This document shows, in pieces, positions 42,827 through 50,974 of a DNA stretch of 64,000 bases. Made by a program: the position numbers and the translations under genes. The notes below the pieces were generated by a model, which was not told where the DNA came from, made no database searches, and was given only the letters and a program-made list of their open reading frames with translations. Location: contig NZ_CP113056.1 in NCBI RefSeq assembly GCF_026625645.1, positions 2,455,001-2,519,000 on the forward strand, in the 5' to 3' direction. Position 1 is the first letter of the stretch. Every line of letters begins with the position of its first letter. The stretch comes from Ancylobacter sp. SL191 (GTDB lineage: Bacteria; Pseudomonadota; Alphaproteobacteria; Rhizobiales; Xanthobacteraceae).

Positions 42827-44302
42827 TCAGCCGTGGTTAAGCCAGACGGTCTTGAAGCGCAGGAAGCCTTCAAGCCCCGCACGCCCCATTTCCTTGCCGA
42901 AGCCGGAGCCGGCGAAGCCGCCTTGCGGGGTTGCGAAGTCGGGCTGGCGACCATGGCCGTTGACCCAGACCGTGCCGGCGTTGAGGCGCGCCGGCAGCGC
43001 GAGCGCCTTGGCGGCACTGGTGGTGTAGAGGCTGGCGGCGAGCGCGTAGCTGGGATGGTTGGCCATCGCCAGCGCCTCCTCCTCGTCGTCATAGGCATAG
43101 ATGGACAGCACCGGGCCGAAGAACTCCTCCCGGAAGCCGACCGAGGTGTCGGGCACGCCAGCGAGCACGGTCGGCTCCACATAGGCGCCGGCGTTCATGC
43201 TGGCGCAGCGCCGGCCACCGGTGAGAACGCGCGCGCCATCCGCCACCGTCTGCGCGATCATGCGGTCGATGCGCGCCGCCTGTTTCTCGCTGATGATGGG
43301 CGGCAGGTTCGCCCGCGTGTCCCAGGTGGGGCCGGCGATCCGCTCCTGCGCAAGGGCGATGATGCGCCCGGTGAGGTCGTCGAGCAGGCGGCGCGGGGCG
43401 ATCAGCCGGGAACCGGCGGTGCAGACCTGGCCGGCATTGGCGAGGAAGCCGCCGGCGATGGTGGCAGCGAGCACGTCGAGATCATGCGCATCGTCCATGA
43501 CCAGCTGGGGCGTCTTGCCGCCGAGTTCCAGCGTCAACGGCTTGGTGCCGGTCATCGCCGCGTCCGCCATCACCCGCGCGCCGGTGGCGGAAGAGCCGGT
43601 GAAGGTGATCTTTCCGGTCAGCGGGTGGCGCACCAGCGCCGAGCCGGTGGCGCCCGCGCCCTGCACCACGTTGAACAGGCCGGCCGGCAGGCCGGCCTCG
43701 ATGGCCAGCTCGGCGATCATCACCGCCGAGGAGGGCGTCAGCTCGGAGGGCTTCAGCACCACCGCATTGCCGGTGGCCAGCGCCGGTGCGGACTTCCAGA
43801 TGGCGTTGATCGCCGGGAAGTTGAACGGCGCGATGGAGGCGATGACGCCATAGGGCTCAGGCTTCAGGAAGGTGGTGCCGCTGTTCGCCCCGGCGATCAG
43901 CGAGCCCTCGATCTTGTCGGCCCATTCGGCGAAATAGCGCACGGCGCCCGCCGCGCGGACGAGGTCGCGGGTGATGACGTCGGCCACCGGCCGGGTCGTC
44001 GTCGCCGCTTCCAGCCGCCCGAGCTCGGTGCGCCGCGCGTCGATCAGGTCGGCCCACGCCTTGAGCACCCGCGCCCGCTCCAGCGCGGTTGCGCTCGCCC
44101 AGCCGGAGGCGGTGCGGGCCTGCGCGGCGTTGCGCATCGCCTCGTCCACCAGCGCCTCGTCCGCCGCCCGGATCGTGCCGATGGTGGCACCATCCGAGGG
44201 ACGAACGAGCGCGATCTCCGCGCCATCGCCGGCGACGCGCCGACCGCCGATCAGGTGATCGGTGAGGACGGCGACGCCATTCGGATCGAAATCGTGGGAC
44301 AT
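42827..44302 (-). CDS. NAD(P)-dependent aldehyde dehydrogenase (copy 2)
   Basis: 491 residues from the ATG at 44302, with GGAGAGG upstream; a GTG at 44317 was rejected. Catalytic Glu in LELGGKTPQLV, catalytic Cys in ANAGQVCTAGSRL, and nucleotide-binding ITFTGSSATGARVMADAA are intact. It is distinct from the copy at 38619 and closer in style to betaine-aldehyde or aromatic aldehyde dehydrogenases. Adjacent to the GMC oxidoreductase gene, it may oxidise the aldehyde that enzyme produces. Confidence 0.87.
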   Translation of the reverse strand: MSHDFDPNGVAVLTDHLIGGRRVAGDGAEIALVRPSDGATIGTIRAADEALVDEAMRNAAQARTASGWASATALERARVLKAWADLIDARRTELGRLEAATTTRPVADVITRDLVRAAGAVRYFAEWADKIEGSLIAGANSGTTFLKPEPYGVIASIAPFNFPAINAIWKSAPALATGNAVVLKPSELTPSSAVMIAELAIEAGLPAGLFNVVQGAGATGSALVRHPLTGKITFTGSSATGARVMADAAMTGTKPLTLELGGKTPQLVMDDAHDLDVLAATIAGGFLANAGQVCTAGSRLIAPRRLLDDLTGRIIALAQERIAGPTWDTRANLPPIISEKQAARIDRMIAQTVADGARVLTGGRRCASMNAGAYVEPTVLAGVPDTSVGFREEFFGPVLSIYAYDDEEEALAMANHPSYALAASLYTTSAAKALALPARLNAGTVWVNGHGRQPDFATPQGGFAGSGFGKEMGRAGLEGFLRFKTVWLNHG

Positions 44303-44325
44303 GAGCCTCTCCTGCACCCGGTTCC

Positions 44326-45333
44326 TCAGACGCCCGTCAGGCGGAAGCCCTGCTGGAACGGGTCGTTGGGATCGAGGAAGAAGTTGAAGCTGCCGGTCAG
44401 GTAGGCCGAGCCGGTGACGGTGCAGCGGATCGCCGGCAGTTCGCCGACGGTGGCCTCGCCGTGGATCTTGCCGGTGAACACGGTGTCGAGGATGCCGGCA
44501 TGGCGGAAGGTGTCGCCGACCTTCAGCTCGCCCTTGCCGTGCAGCATCGCCATGCGCGAGGCGGTGCCGGTGCCGCAGGGCGAGCGGTCGATCACGGTCG
44601 GCGGGCAGACCACGACATTCTTGCCGTCGAAGCGCACCCCGTCACCCTCGCCGACGATCTCGATCTGGTAGATCTCGTTGACATGGGCGAGGGTCGGGTG
44701 CTGGACCGGGATGTCCTTTAGGCCGGCGCGCAGTTCGGCGGCCGCGCTGACGAGGGCCCAGGCATTGTCCGTGGTCAGGTCGAGACCGAGGTCCGAACCC
44801 TTGACGATGAGGTAGAAATCGCCGCCGAAGGCGATGTCGGCGCGCACCGTGCCGAAGCTCTTGGTCGGCACCATCACATCGCGCTGGTAGAGGAAGCTCA
44901 GCGGCATCTCCAGCGTGACAGTGACGGCGCGGCCATTCTCCACCTGCACCCGCGCCGGCACGACGCCGGCCGGGGTATCGAGCCGCACCAGCGTCTCGCC
45001 TTCCTGCGCGGTGATGTAGCCGGCCTCCACCGCGATGGTCGCCACCGCCATGGCGCAGTGGCCGCACATGGGAGGATAGGTGTCCGGCTCAAGGATGAGC
45101 ATGCCGATGTCGGCATCGGGCGAGCAGGCTTCCGTGAGCACGGCGGCCGGCATGTTGAACGAGCCGCGCGGCTCGAACAGCACGAGCTGGCGCAGCCAGT
45201 CGCGGCTCATGAGATCGGCGCGCTTCTCCACCATGGTGGCGCCGCGGATCGGCCCGAAGCCGGAGGTGATGAGGCGCAGCGGGCAGCCAGCGGTGTGGGA
45301 ATCGATGCCCTGAATGATGCGGGTCGAGCGCAT
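44326..45333 (-). CDS. Proline racemase-family enzyme, probable 4-hydroxyproline epimerase (copy 2)
   Basis: 335 residues from the ATG at 45333. Catalytic Cys90 (PPMCGHCAM) and Cys253 (DRSPCGTGTASRMA) are both present, with the usual IDSHTAGCPLRLI opening. It differs substantially from copy 1, so this is not a recent duplication. It lies 13 bases downstream of the DHDPS-family gene, which in hydroxyproline operons is the deaminase acting two steps later. One of the two copies may act on a related imino acid. Confidence 0.85.
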   Translation of the reverse strand: MRSTRIIQGIDSHTAGCPLRLITSGFGPIRGATMVEKRADLMSRDWLRQLVLFEPRGSFNMPAAVLTEACSPDADIGMLILEPDTYPPMCGHCAMAVATIAVEAGYITAQEGETLVRLDTPAGVVPARVQVENGRAVTVTLEMPLSFLYQRDVMVPTKSFGTVRADIAFGGDFYLIVKGSDLGLDLTTDNAWALVSAAAELRAGLKDIPVQHPTLAHVNEIYQIEIVGEGDGVRFDGKNVVVCPPTVIDRSPCGTGTASRMAMLHGKGELKVGDTFRHAGILDTVFTGKIHGEATVGELPAIRCTVTGSAYLTGSFNFFLDPNDPFQQGFRLTGV

Positions 45334-45346
45334 GATGTGTGTCCGT

Positions 45347-46255
45347 TCAGGCGAGCGTGTTGATGAGGGCGGCGACGTCGGCGTCGGCGAGGATCTTCGC
45401 CACATTGGCCTGCTGCGCGTCGGTGAAGGGCAGCAGCGGCTCGCGCGGAATGCCGACCGGCTGGCCGAGCGCGTTCATCGCCGCCTTGATGCCGGCATAG
45501 AAGCTGCCGCTCTTGAAGCAGCGATAGATGGCGAACAGCGCCGGCTCCAGCTTGTCCGCCGTGGCGGCGTCGCCCGAGGCGCAGGCGTCGAAATAGGCGC
45601 GCACGAGGCGGCCGGAGAGCTGGTGCGCCATCGCCACCACGCCGACCACGCCCAGCGGCAGCGAGGAGCGGATCATCGTCTCATAGCCGACGAACACCGC
45701 CAGCTCGCCCTTCACCTTCTGGCACAGCTCAGCGACCTGCTGGATGTCGCCGGAGGAGTCCTTGATCGCCACCACATTGGGGATCTCGGCGAGGCGCGCC
45801 ACCAGATCGGGGGTGATGTTGACGCCGATGCGCACGGGGCTGTTGTAGAGCATCACCGGCAGGCCGGAGGCGGCGCAGATGCGGCGGTAGAAGTGCTCGG
45901 CCTCGCGCAGATCCGGCTTGGCGTAGATGGGGGGTAGGGCCAGAATGCCGTCGCAGCCGGTGGTCTCGGCGGCCTTGGTCAGCTCCACCACCACATCGGT
46001 GTGAAGGTCGGAGACGCCCGCCAGCACCGGCACGCGGCCGGCGGCGACCTTCACGGTCGCCTCGAACAGCTTCACCCGCTCGGCGACGCTCATGGCGTAG
46101 AACTCGCCCGTGGAGCCACAGACGATCAGGCCGTCGGCGCCATTGGCGATGTTGGCCTCGGCCAGGGCCTCGAAGCGTGGAAAGTCGATGGGCCCCTCGG
46201 GCAGGAAGGGCGTGACGAGGACACTGTGAATGCCGTGCCAGGTGGTCTTGGTCAT
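45347..46255 (-). CDS. DHDPS-family lyase, candidate pyrroline-4-hydroxy-2-carboxylate deaminase
   Basis: 302 residues from the ATG at 46255. The aldolase family marks are GSTGE at 47-51, Tyr137 (VMLYNSPVR) and the Schiff-base Lys165 (VVAIKDSSGD). It is not likely to be the lysine-pathway DapA, because it sits among epimerase, aldehyde dehydrogenase and amino acid transporter genes. In that setting the closest known role is deamination of 1-pyrroline-4-hydroxy-2-carboxylate to 2-oxoglutarate semialdehyde. The assignment rests on context. Confidence 0.8.
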   Translation of the reverse strand: MTKTTWHGIHSVLVTPFLPEGPIDFPRFEALAEANIANGADGLIVCGSTGEFYAMSVAERVKLFEATVKVAAGRVPVLAGVSDLHTDVVVELTKAAETTGCDGILALPPIYAKPDLREAEHFYRRICAASGLPVMLYNSPVRIGVNITPDLVARLAEIPNVVAIKDSSGDIQQVAELCQKVKGELAVFVGYETMIRSSLPLGVVGVVAMAHQLSGRLVRAYFDACASGDAATADKLEPALFAIYRCFKSGSFYAGIKAAMNALGQPVGIPREPLLPFTDAQQANVAKILADADVAALINTLA

Positions 46256-46361
46256 GTGCGGTCTCGGCGTTTGAACGGGGGTGTCGGGACAAAGCGGGGG
46301 CGTGGCACGCGTGGGGGCATGCATCGCCGGTCAGGTGGTTCGGGAAGCGCCGGCCGGCGCG

Positions 46362-47183
46362 TCAGCTGTCGAGGAGCGGGCGCATCAGTTCGGCGGTGGC
46401 GTGGAAGCGGTTGACGAAGCCGCGCACCCGTTCGTTGGTCGGATGCAGCAGTACCTCGTGCGGCGTGCCCTGCGCGGCGACGGCGCCCTGGTCGAGGAAA
46501 ACAACCCGCGTGGCCACCTCCAGCGCAAAGCCGAGCTCGTGCGTGACGACCAGCATCGTCATGCCTTCGCGGGCCAGCGTGATCATGGTGTTGAGCACCT
46601 CGCCGACCAGTTCCGGATCGAGCGCCGAGGTCGGCTCGTCGAACAGCATCAGCGAGGGGCGCATGTTGAGGGCGCGGGCAATGGAGACGCGCTGCTTCTG
46701 CCCGCCCGAGAGGCGGCCGGGCATGCGATCCGCGAAATCCACCATGCCGACCTTGGCGAGCAGATCGAGCGCGCGGGCGCGGTTGGTGGCGTCATCTTCG
46801 CCCAGAACCGTGCGCGGGCCTTCCATCACATTCGCCAGTACATTCATGTGCGGAAACAGGTTGAACTGCTGGAACACCATGCCGACGCGGCTGCGCATCG
46901 CCGCGACGTCACGGGCGCCGATGCGGGCATTGTCACGTCCATCCGGCGCCCGGTCGAAGATCGCCGCGCCGTCGATGGCGATCCGGCCGGAGGACGGTTG
47001 TTCGAGAAGGTTCACGCAGCGCAGCAGCGTGGTCTTTCCAGAACCGGAGGAGCCGAGCAGGGCCACCACTTCGCCGGGATAGACGGTGAGGTCGATGCCC
47101 TTGAGAACCTCGTGAGCGCCGAAGGATTTACGCAGGTTGCGCATCTCGACCAGCGGCGCGGCGTCGGAGGGAAGACGGGTCAT
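46362..47183 (-). CDS. Polar amino acid ABC transporter ATPase (GlnQ/HisP type)
   Basis: 273 residues. Walker A GSSGSGKTT, signature LSGGQKQRVSIARALNM, and Walker B LMLFDEPTSALDPELVGEVL are complete, and VFQQFNLFPHMNVLANVMEG is typical of polar amino acid importers. It powers the importer with the permease and binding protein encoded next to it and would bring the imino acid substrate into the cell. Confidence 0.9.
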   Translation of the reverse strand: MTRLPSDAAPLVEMRNLRKSFGAHEVLKGIDLTVYPGEVVALLGSSGSGKTTLLRCVNLLEQPSSGRIAIDGAAIFDRAPDGRDNARIGARDVAAMRSRVGMVFQQFNLFPHMNVLANVMEGPRTVLGEDDATNRARALDLLAKVGMVDFADRMPGRLSGGQKQRVSIARALNMRPSLMLFDEPTSALDPELVGEVLNTMITLAREGMTMLVVTHELGFALEVATRVVFLDQGAVAAQGTPHEVLLHPTNERVRGFVNRFHATAELMRPLLDS

Positions 47184-47196
47184 GGTTCGCGTCCTC

Positions 47197-47844
47197 TCAA
47201 TGGCTGCGCATCTCGAGCCGGCGCGCGAGATAGTTGGAGGGAATGAGGATGGCGAGAAAGATGAGGCCCACCACTGTGTAGACTTCCATCGGCCGGTAGG
47301 TGAACGAGGACACGTAGCTCGCCTGGTAAAGCAGGTCCGGCACCGTGAGCACCGAGAGCAGCGTGGTGTTCTTCATCTGGATGATGGTCTGGCCCGCCAA
47401 CGGCGGCACCATCTGGCGCAAGGCCTGGGGCAGGATGATGCGCCGCATCGCCTGCCACGAGCGCATGCCCAGCGCCTTGGCCGCATCCGCCTGCCCGTGA
47501 TCGAGCGACTGGATGCCGGCGCGCAGGATCTCGGCATAATAGGCCCCGCCATAGAGGCTGAGCGCGAGAATGCCGGCGGCCTGCTTGGAAATGTTGATGC
47601 CGGCGAAGATCGGCAGCGCGTAATAGCTCCACAGCAGCCATACCAGCAAAGGCACGTTGCGGAAGAACTCCACGAACAACAGGCCGATGAGACGCACAGC
47701 CTTCAGCGGGGAGAGCTGCGCCAGAGCGATGACGAGACCAACGATCAGCCCCAGCACGCAGGTGAGCACCGTGTACTCGAGGGTGACCACGAGTCCCCAG
47801 GCAAACAGATGAACGTTTTGGGTGATGACGGACCAGTCGAACAC
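47197..47844 (-). CDS. Polar amino acid ABC transporter permease (HisM/GlnP type)
   Basis: 215 residues starting at a GTG (47844); upstream in-frame sequence is basic, Cys- and Ser-rich and overlaps the binding protein gene, so a longer start was rejected. TAAGG lies about ten bases upstream. Membrane segments surround the EAA loop QADAAKALGMRSWQAMRRII, and SLYGGAYYAEILRAGIQSL is characteristic. Only one permease gene is present, so the pore is probably a homodimer, or a partner is encoded elsewhere. Confidence 0.85.
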   Translation of the reverse strand: MFDWSVITQNVHLFAWGLVVTLEYTVLTCVLGLIVGLVIALAQLSPLKAVRLIGLLFVEFFRNVPLLVWLLWSYYALPIFAGINISKQAAGILALSLYGGAYYAEILRAGIQSLDHGQADAAKALGMRSWQAMRRIILPQALRQMVPPLAGQTIIQMKNTTLLSVLTVPDLLYQASYVSSFTYRPMEVYTVVGLIFLAILIPSNYLARRLEMRSH

Positions 47845-47911
47845 GGTTGCGGCCTTAGCAGACGAGGGGGCTGAGCCGGTGCCGACGGGAGGCCGGCACC
47901 GGAGGTCGGCA

Positions 47912-48796
47912 TCAGAAGTTGAACTCGGCCGGCAGCACGGAGAGGTCGATGCCGCGGGCTTCGAAGGCCTTGCGCAGCTTGCCCTGCGCCAGGCCAAGGG
48001 CGCGCTGCTGGTTCACCCAGTTGGTGAGCCAGTTCTCATAGCCCTCATTGCCGTCCTCGCGGCGGACGCCGATCGTCGCCGGGTTGAGCAGCATCGGGCT
48101 CGGCAGCACGATCTGGCCATTGACCGCCTTGGCGACGTCGATGGCGTCGAACACGGCGAGGATCATCGCATCGGCCCGGTTCGCCTGCAGCTCCATCAGG
48201 CCGAGCGGGCGGTCTTCCACCACGATGATGTTGGCCTTGGGGGTGAGCGCCTCGGCGACTACCTGCATGGTGCCGCCCTTCTGCACGACAATGCGCACCG
48301 ACGGGTCGTTCAGCTCGGCCCAGGTCTTCTTGGTGAAGCCCGGCTTGGTGACGATGGCCCAGGCATCGGTGAACAGCGGTACGCTGAGATAGTCGACGAC
48401 AAGGCCGCGCTTGGGATTGGGGTTCAGGCCGAAGGCAATGTCGATCTTGTTGGCCTGGAAGTCGGCGGCGAGGTTGCCCCAGGTGGTTTCCACCGGCACG
48501 ACCTTGACGCCGAGCAGCGTCGCGATGTCGTTCGCCCAGTCGACATAGAAGCCGCTCCACGCGCCGGTGTTGCGGTCGCGGATATAGCCGGGCTCCTCGC
48601 CGATCATCACGGGCACGCGCAGTTCGCCGCTCTTGCGGATGCGGTCGATCACGAGGTTCGGGTCCGCCGCGAAAGCGGACTGGAACGTCGAGAGCGCCAC
48701 GATGAAGGCCGATAGGAGCATCAGCATGGCATGGCGCAGTGTTCGGTTGGGCTGCGTATAGGCGGCCGGAAGCGGCCGCTGAAGAGCGGTGATCAT
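47912..48796 (-). CDS. Polar amino acid-type periplasmic binding protein (family 3)
   Basis: 294 residues. The hydrophobic signal core is MLMLLSAFIVALSTFQSAFA, cleaved before ADP; the region ahead of it is long, so translation may begin at an internal Met near residue 24. The mature protein contains SGFYVDWANDIATLLGVKVV and DIAFGLNPNPKRGLVVDYLS, typical of GlnH/HisJ-like proteins. It follows the four-domain regulator gene by 74 bases on the same strand and is probably the substrate receptor of the pathway. Confidence 0.87.
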   Translation of the reverse strand: MITALQRPLPAAYTQPNRTLRHAMLMLLSAFIVALSTFQSAFAADPNLVIDRIRKSGELRVPVMIGEEPGYIRDRNTGAWSGFYVDWANDIATLLGVKVVPVETTWGNLAADFQANKIDIAFGLNPNPKRGLVVDYLSVPLFTDAWAIVTKPGFTKKTWAELNDPSVRIVVQKGGTMQVVAEALTPKANIIVVEDRPLGLMELQANRADAMILAVFDAIDVAKAVNGQIVLPSPMLLNPATIGVRREDGNEGYENWLTNWVNQQRALGLAQGKLRKAFEARGIDLSVLPAEFNF

Positions 48797-48870
48797 CGTC
48801 TGTTCCCTGATTTTCCTGGCTTTGTCTTAGGGCCGGTTTGGTCGAAAGGCGTAGGCGGTGAGGCGTAGGC

Positions 48871-50766
48871 CTATCTCAGGAAGCCGCTGCCGAGCGGGTC
48901 GCTCATTTCCTGAATGAGCGTCGCCACAGCTTTCAGATGCGCGCGTCCCGTGATGCGGGTCGTAGCAGCCACGGCACCACCGGCGCCGTGGGTCGTGGTG
49001 ATGAGCTCGCCCGAGAGATGGCCGCCGAACAGGCTGACCGCCTCGAGGCGCGCACCCGGCGCGACCGCTCCCGTCGCGGCGCGGAGCGCAAGCAGGCAGG
49101 ACAGGCCGGCGACGCCGGGAGACCTGTCGAATTTCTGACGGTCGATGGCGAGGAACTGGCGTACCGCGCCGTTCTCCCCCGCCGCATGGAAGAGCACCGC
49201 ATCCACGGTCGGCTGCGCCCCGCTGCGGCGCGGCAGCATCTCGTTGAGGGTGCGGCGCAACTCATCGCCCATGAGGAGCAGCCGGTCGATGCTGCCGATG
49301 TCGAGGGCGAGCCCTGCGGCGGTGGCATCGACCAGCGCGTAGCAGTCGCCGCACATGGCGATGGCGACGTCGACCGAGCGCCCGGCCACGTGCACATGGT
49401 GCCGGACCTCGGCGATGATGGCCGGGGGCATGTCGAGGGCGATGGCATCGGGCCCGTTTTCGCCCCCCACCTGCACGCTGAGAATGCCGTTGGGCACCTC
49501 GATGGTGAAACGGGGGCGGTTGGCGAGCCGGCCCAGCGCGCGCAGCGCCGCCGTGTAGCCCATGATGGCGTGGCCACACAGGCCCGGATAGCCGTAGGAG
49601 GAAATGAAGAAGGCACCGAAATCCGCGGCATTGGACGCCACCGGCACCAGACCGAAGGCGCCCGAGTGGCCGCGCGGCTCGTGCAGCAGCAGCGGGCGAA
49701 GGCTGTCATAGCGCGCGATGAACTGGTGCATCTTGCCGGCGACGCTGTCGGCGTCGAGCCCTTCCAGCGGCTCGATCAAAATATGGGTCGGATGGCCTTC
49801 CGTATGGGTCTCGATGACGCGGAAGGTGCGCGCTCCCTGGGGCAGCTCGAGGCTGAACGCGCCCTCGCCGATACCCTCGCCAATTCCGGCGCCGAGGCCG
49901 AGGCGACGGTCGGCCTTCTCGAAACTCATGGAGGAGAGACGGTCGCTGTCGGTGTTGATCCACAGCACCTTGGCGGGCACGCCGCCCGTGTTGCGCCAGC
50001 GATGAGCGATGCGGCTGTTGAAATAGGCGCCGTCGCCCGGATTCAGCACCTCGGCGTCGCGATCGGCCAGCGCGATCTCCAGCGAGCCCTCCAGCACATA
50101 GATGAGTTCCTCGCCCTCATGGGCGTAAAAGCCGTCACTCTCGCGGTCGGGGTCGATGGTCCACACCTCGGCATCCATAAGCCGCTGCGAGACAGTGAGC
50201 TGCTCGATGGTGACGCCCGGCCCGAAGGAGCCGACGATGCGCCCTTGCCCGCGCCGCACCACCGGAAAGTCGCGCCCGCTGGTGCCGCCGAGCAGTTCCG
50301 CCAGCGAGCGGCCGAAAACCTCGGCGATGGCGTTGAGCCGCGCCGGGGAAAGGAAGGCGACGCCGCGCTCGAACATGCTCAGATGCGAGGAGGCGATGAG
50401 CGTACGGTCGGAGAGCTCGCGCAGCGACATGCCGGCTTCCTGCCGCAGGCTGCGCACCCGGGCGCCGAGGTGGTTGAACGTCACGACCGGCGGCGCATCA
50501 CCGTCCGGCGCCGCTGCACCCTCTTCTTCGCTGTCGAGCAGCCGGCGGATGGCGGAGAGACTCTGGCCGTCCACCCGTCGCATCCGGTCGATGCGGCGGA
50601 TGCGCTCGATGTCGGCCTCACCATAGGAGCGATGGCCACCCGCCGACTTGTTGGAGGTGAGCAGCCCCTGATTTTCCCACGAGCGAAGGGTCGACACCGC
50701 CACGCCCGTGACCTTGGCGACATGGCCGATCGAGAAGGGGAACCGAGAGGCGGCGAGCGGCGACAT
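48871..50766 (-). CDS. Four-domain fusion: MerR HTH, XRE HTH, cupin and proline-racemase-like sensor
   Basis: 631 residues from the ATG at 50766. Domains in order: MerR HTH about 10-78 (FSIGHVAKVTGVAVSTLRSW, then GGHRSYGEADIERIRRI); XRE HTH about 98-160 (LGARVRSLRQEAGMSLREL, SSHLSMFERGV); cupin about 195-272 (HEGEELIYVLEGSLEIAL, LNPGDGAYFNSRIAHRWRN); full-length proline-racemase fold about 313-631 (ETHTEGHPTHILIEP, LLHEPRGHSGAFG). The first racemase cysteine is kept (Cys397, GLCGHAIMG) but the second motif reads DRSPGVAG, with Gly551 where DRSPCGTG has its Cys; another Cys lies at 557. Racemase activity is therefore doubtful. As first gene of the hydroxyproline-like operon it is probably a regulator whose enzyme-like domain senses the imino acid. 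Confidence 0.88.
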   Translation of the reverse strand: MSPLAASRFPFSIGHVAKVTGVAVSTLRSWENQGLLTSNKSAGGHRSYGEADIERIRRIDRMRRVDGQSLSAIRRLLDSEEEGAAAPDGDAPPVVTFNHLGARVRSLRQEAGMSLRELSDRTLIASSHLSMFERGVAFLSPARLNAIAEVFGRSLAELLGGTSGRDFPVVRRGQGRIVGSFGPGVTIEQLTVSQRLMDAEVWTIDPDRESDGFYAHEGEELIYVLEGSLEIALADRDAEVLNPGDGAYFNSRIAHRWRNTGGVPAKVLWINTDSDRLSSMSFEKADRRLGLGAGIGEGIGEGAFSLELPQGARTFRVIETHTEGHPTHILIEPLEGLDADSVAGKMHQFIARYDSLRPLLLHEPRGHSGAFGLVPVASNAADFGAFFISSYGYPGLCGHAIMGYTAALRALGRLANRPRFTIEVPNGILSVQVGGENGPDAIALDMPPAIIAEVRHHVHVAGRSVDVAIAMCGDCYALVDATAAGLALDIGSIDRLLLMGDELRRTLNEMLPRRSGAQPTVDAVLFHAAGENGAVRQFLAIDRQKFDRSPGVAGLSCLLALRAATGAVAPGARLEAVSLFGGHLSGELITTTHGAGGAVAATTRITGRAHLKAVATLIQEMSDPLGSGFLR

Positions 50767-50822
50767 GTGATCTACATACCGAATATAGAAACTGCGAACA
50801 TGCGCAGACGGTATGTCGATTT

Positions 50823-50837
50823 ATTGAACGAGTCAAT
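50823..50837. promoter_or_regulatory. Inverted repeat upstream of the four-domain regulator gene
   Basis: ATTGA-ACGAG-TCAAT, perfect 5-bp arms with a 5-base centre, 56 bases upstream of the start codon in an AT-rich stretch. Its TTGA-N5-TCAA layout matches the sites of the 15-38 kb island, although the regulator may differ. A wider imperfect repeat (ACATACC at 50773 with GGTATGT near 50811, enclosing CTGCG/CGCAG) also precedes the gene. Confidence 0.5.
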
Positions 50838-50841
50838 CAAA

Positions 50842-50880
50842 TGAATGCGGCCGAGCGCACCGCGCGCCGGGCCGCATTCA
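50842..50880 (-). terminator. Hairpin downstream of the amidase end of the urt operon
   Basis: TGAATGCGGCC (50842-50852) and GGCCGCATTCA (50870-50880) form an 11-bp stem. On the minus strand the stem is followed by ATTTGATT, so it may terminate the urt-amidase transcript before the regulator gene. Confidence 0.45.
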
Positions 50881-50974
50881 GGGGATGACGGGTAATGTCA
50901 GGCTGCCGCCGGAGCTGGAGGCTCCTCTCCGGTGGCCAGAAGGACGGAGAGGCCTTGCGGCCTCGACCTTGCGC

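Noticed and set aside
45347..46255. dapA, lysine biosynthesis
   Set aside because: The family fits, but the gene is embedded in an imino acid transport and catabolism operon, which favours a deaminase-like role.
48937..50844. A 635-codon plus-strand frame opposite the four-domain regulator
   Set aside because: The minus-strand frame has four recognisable domains in order; the plus-strand product has none.
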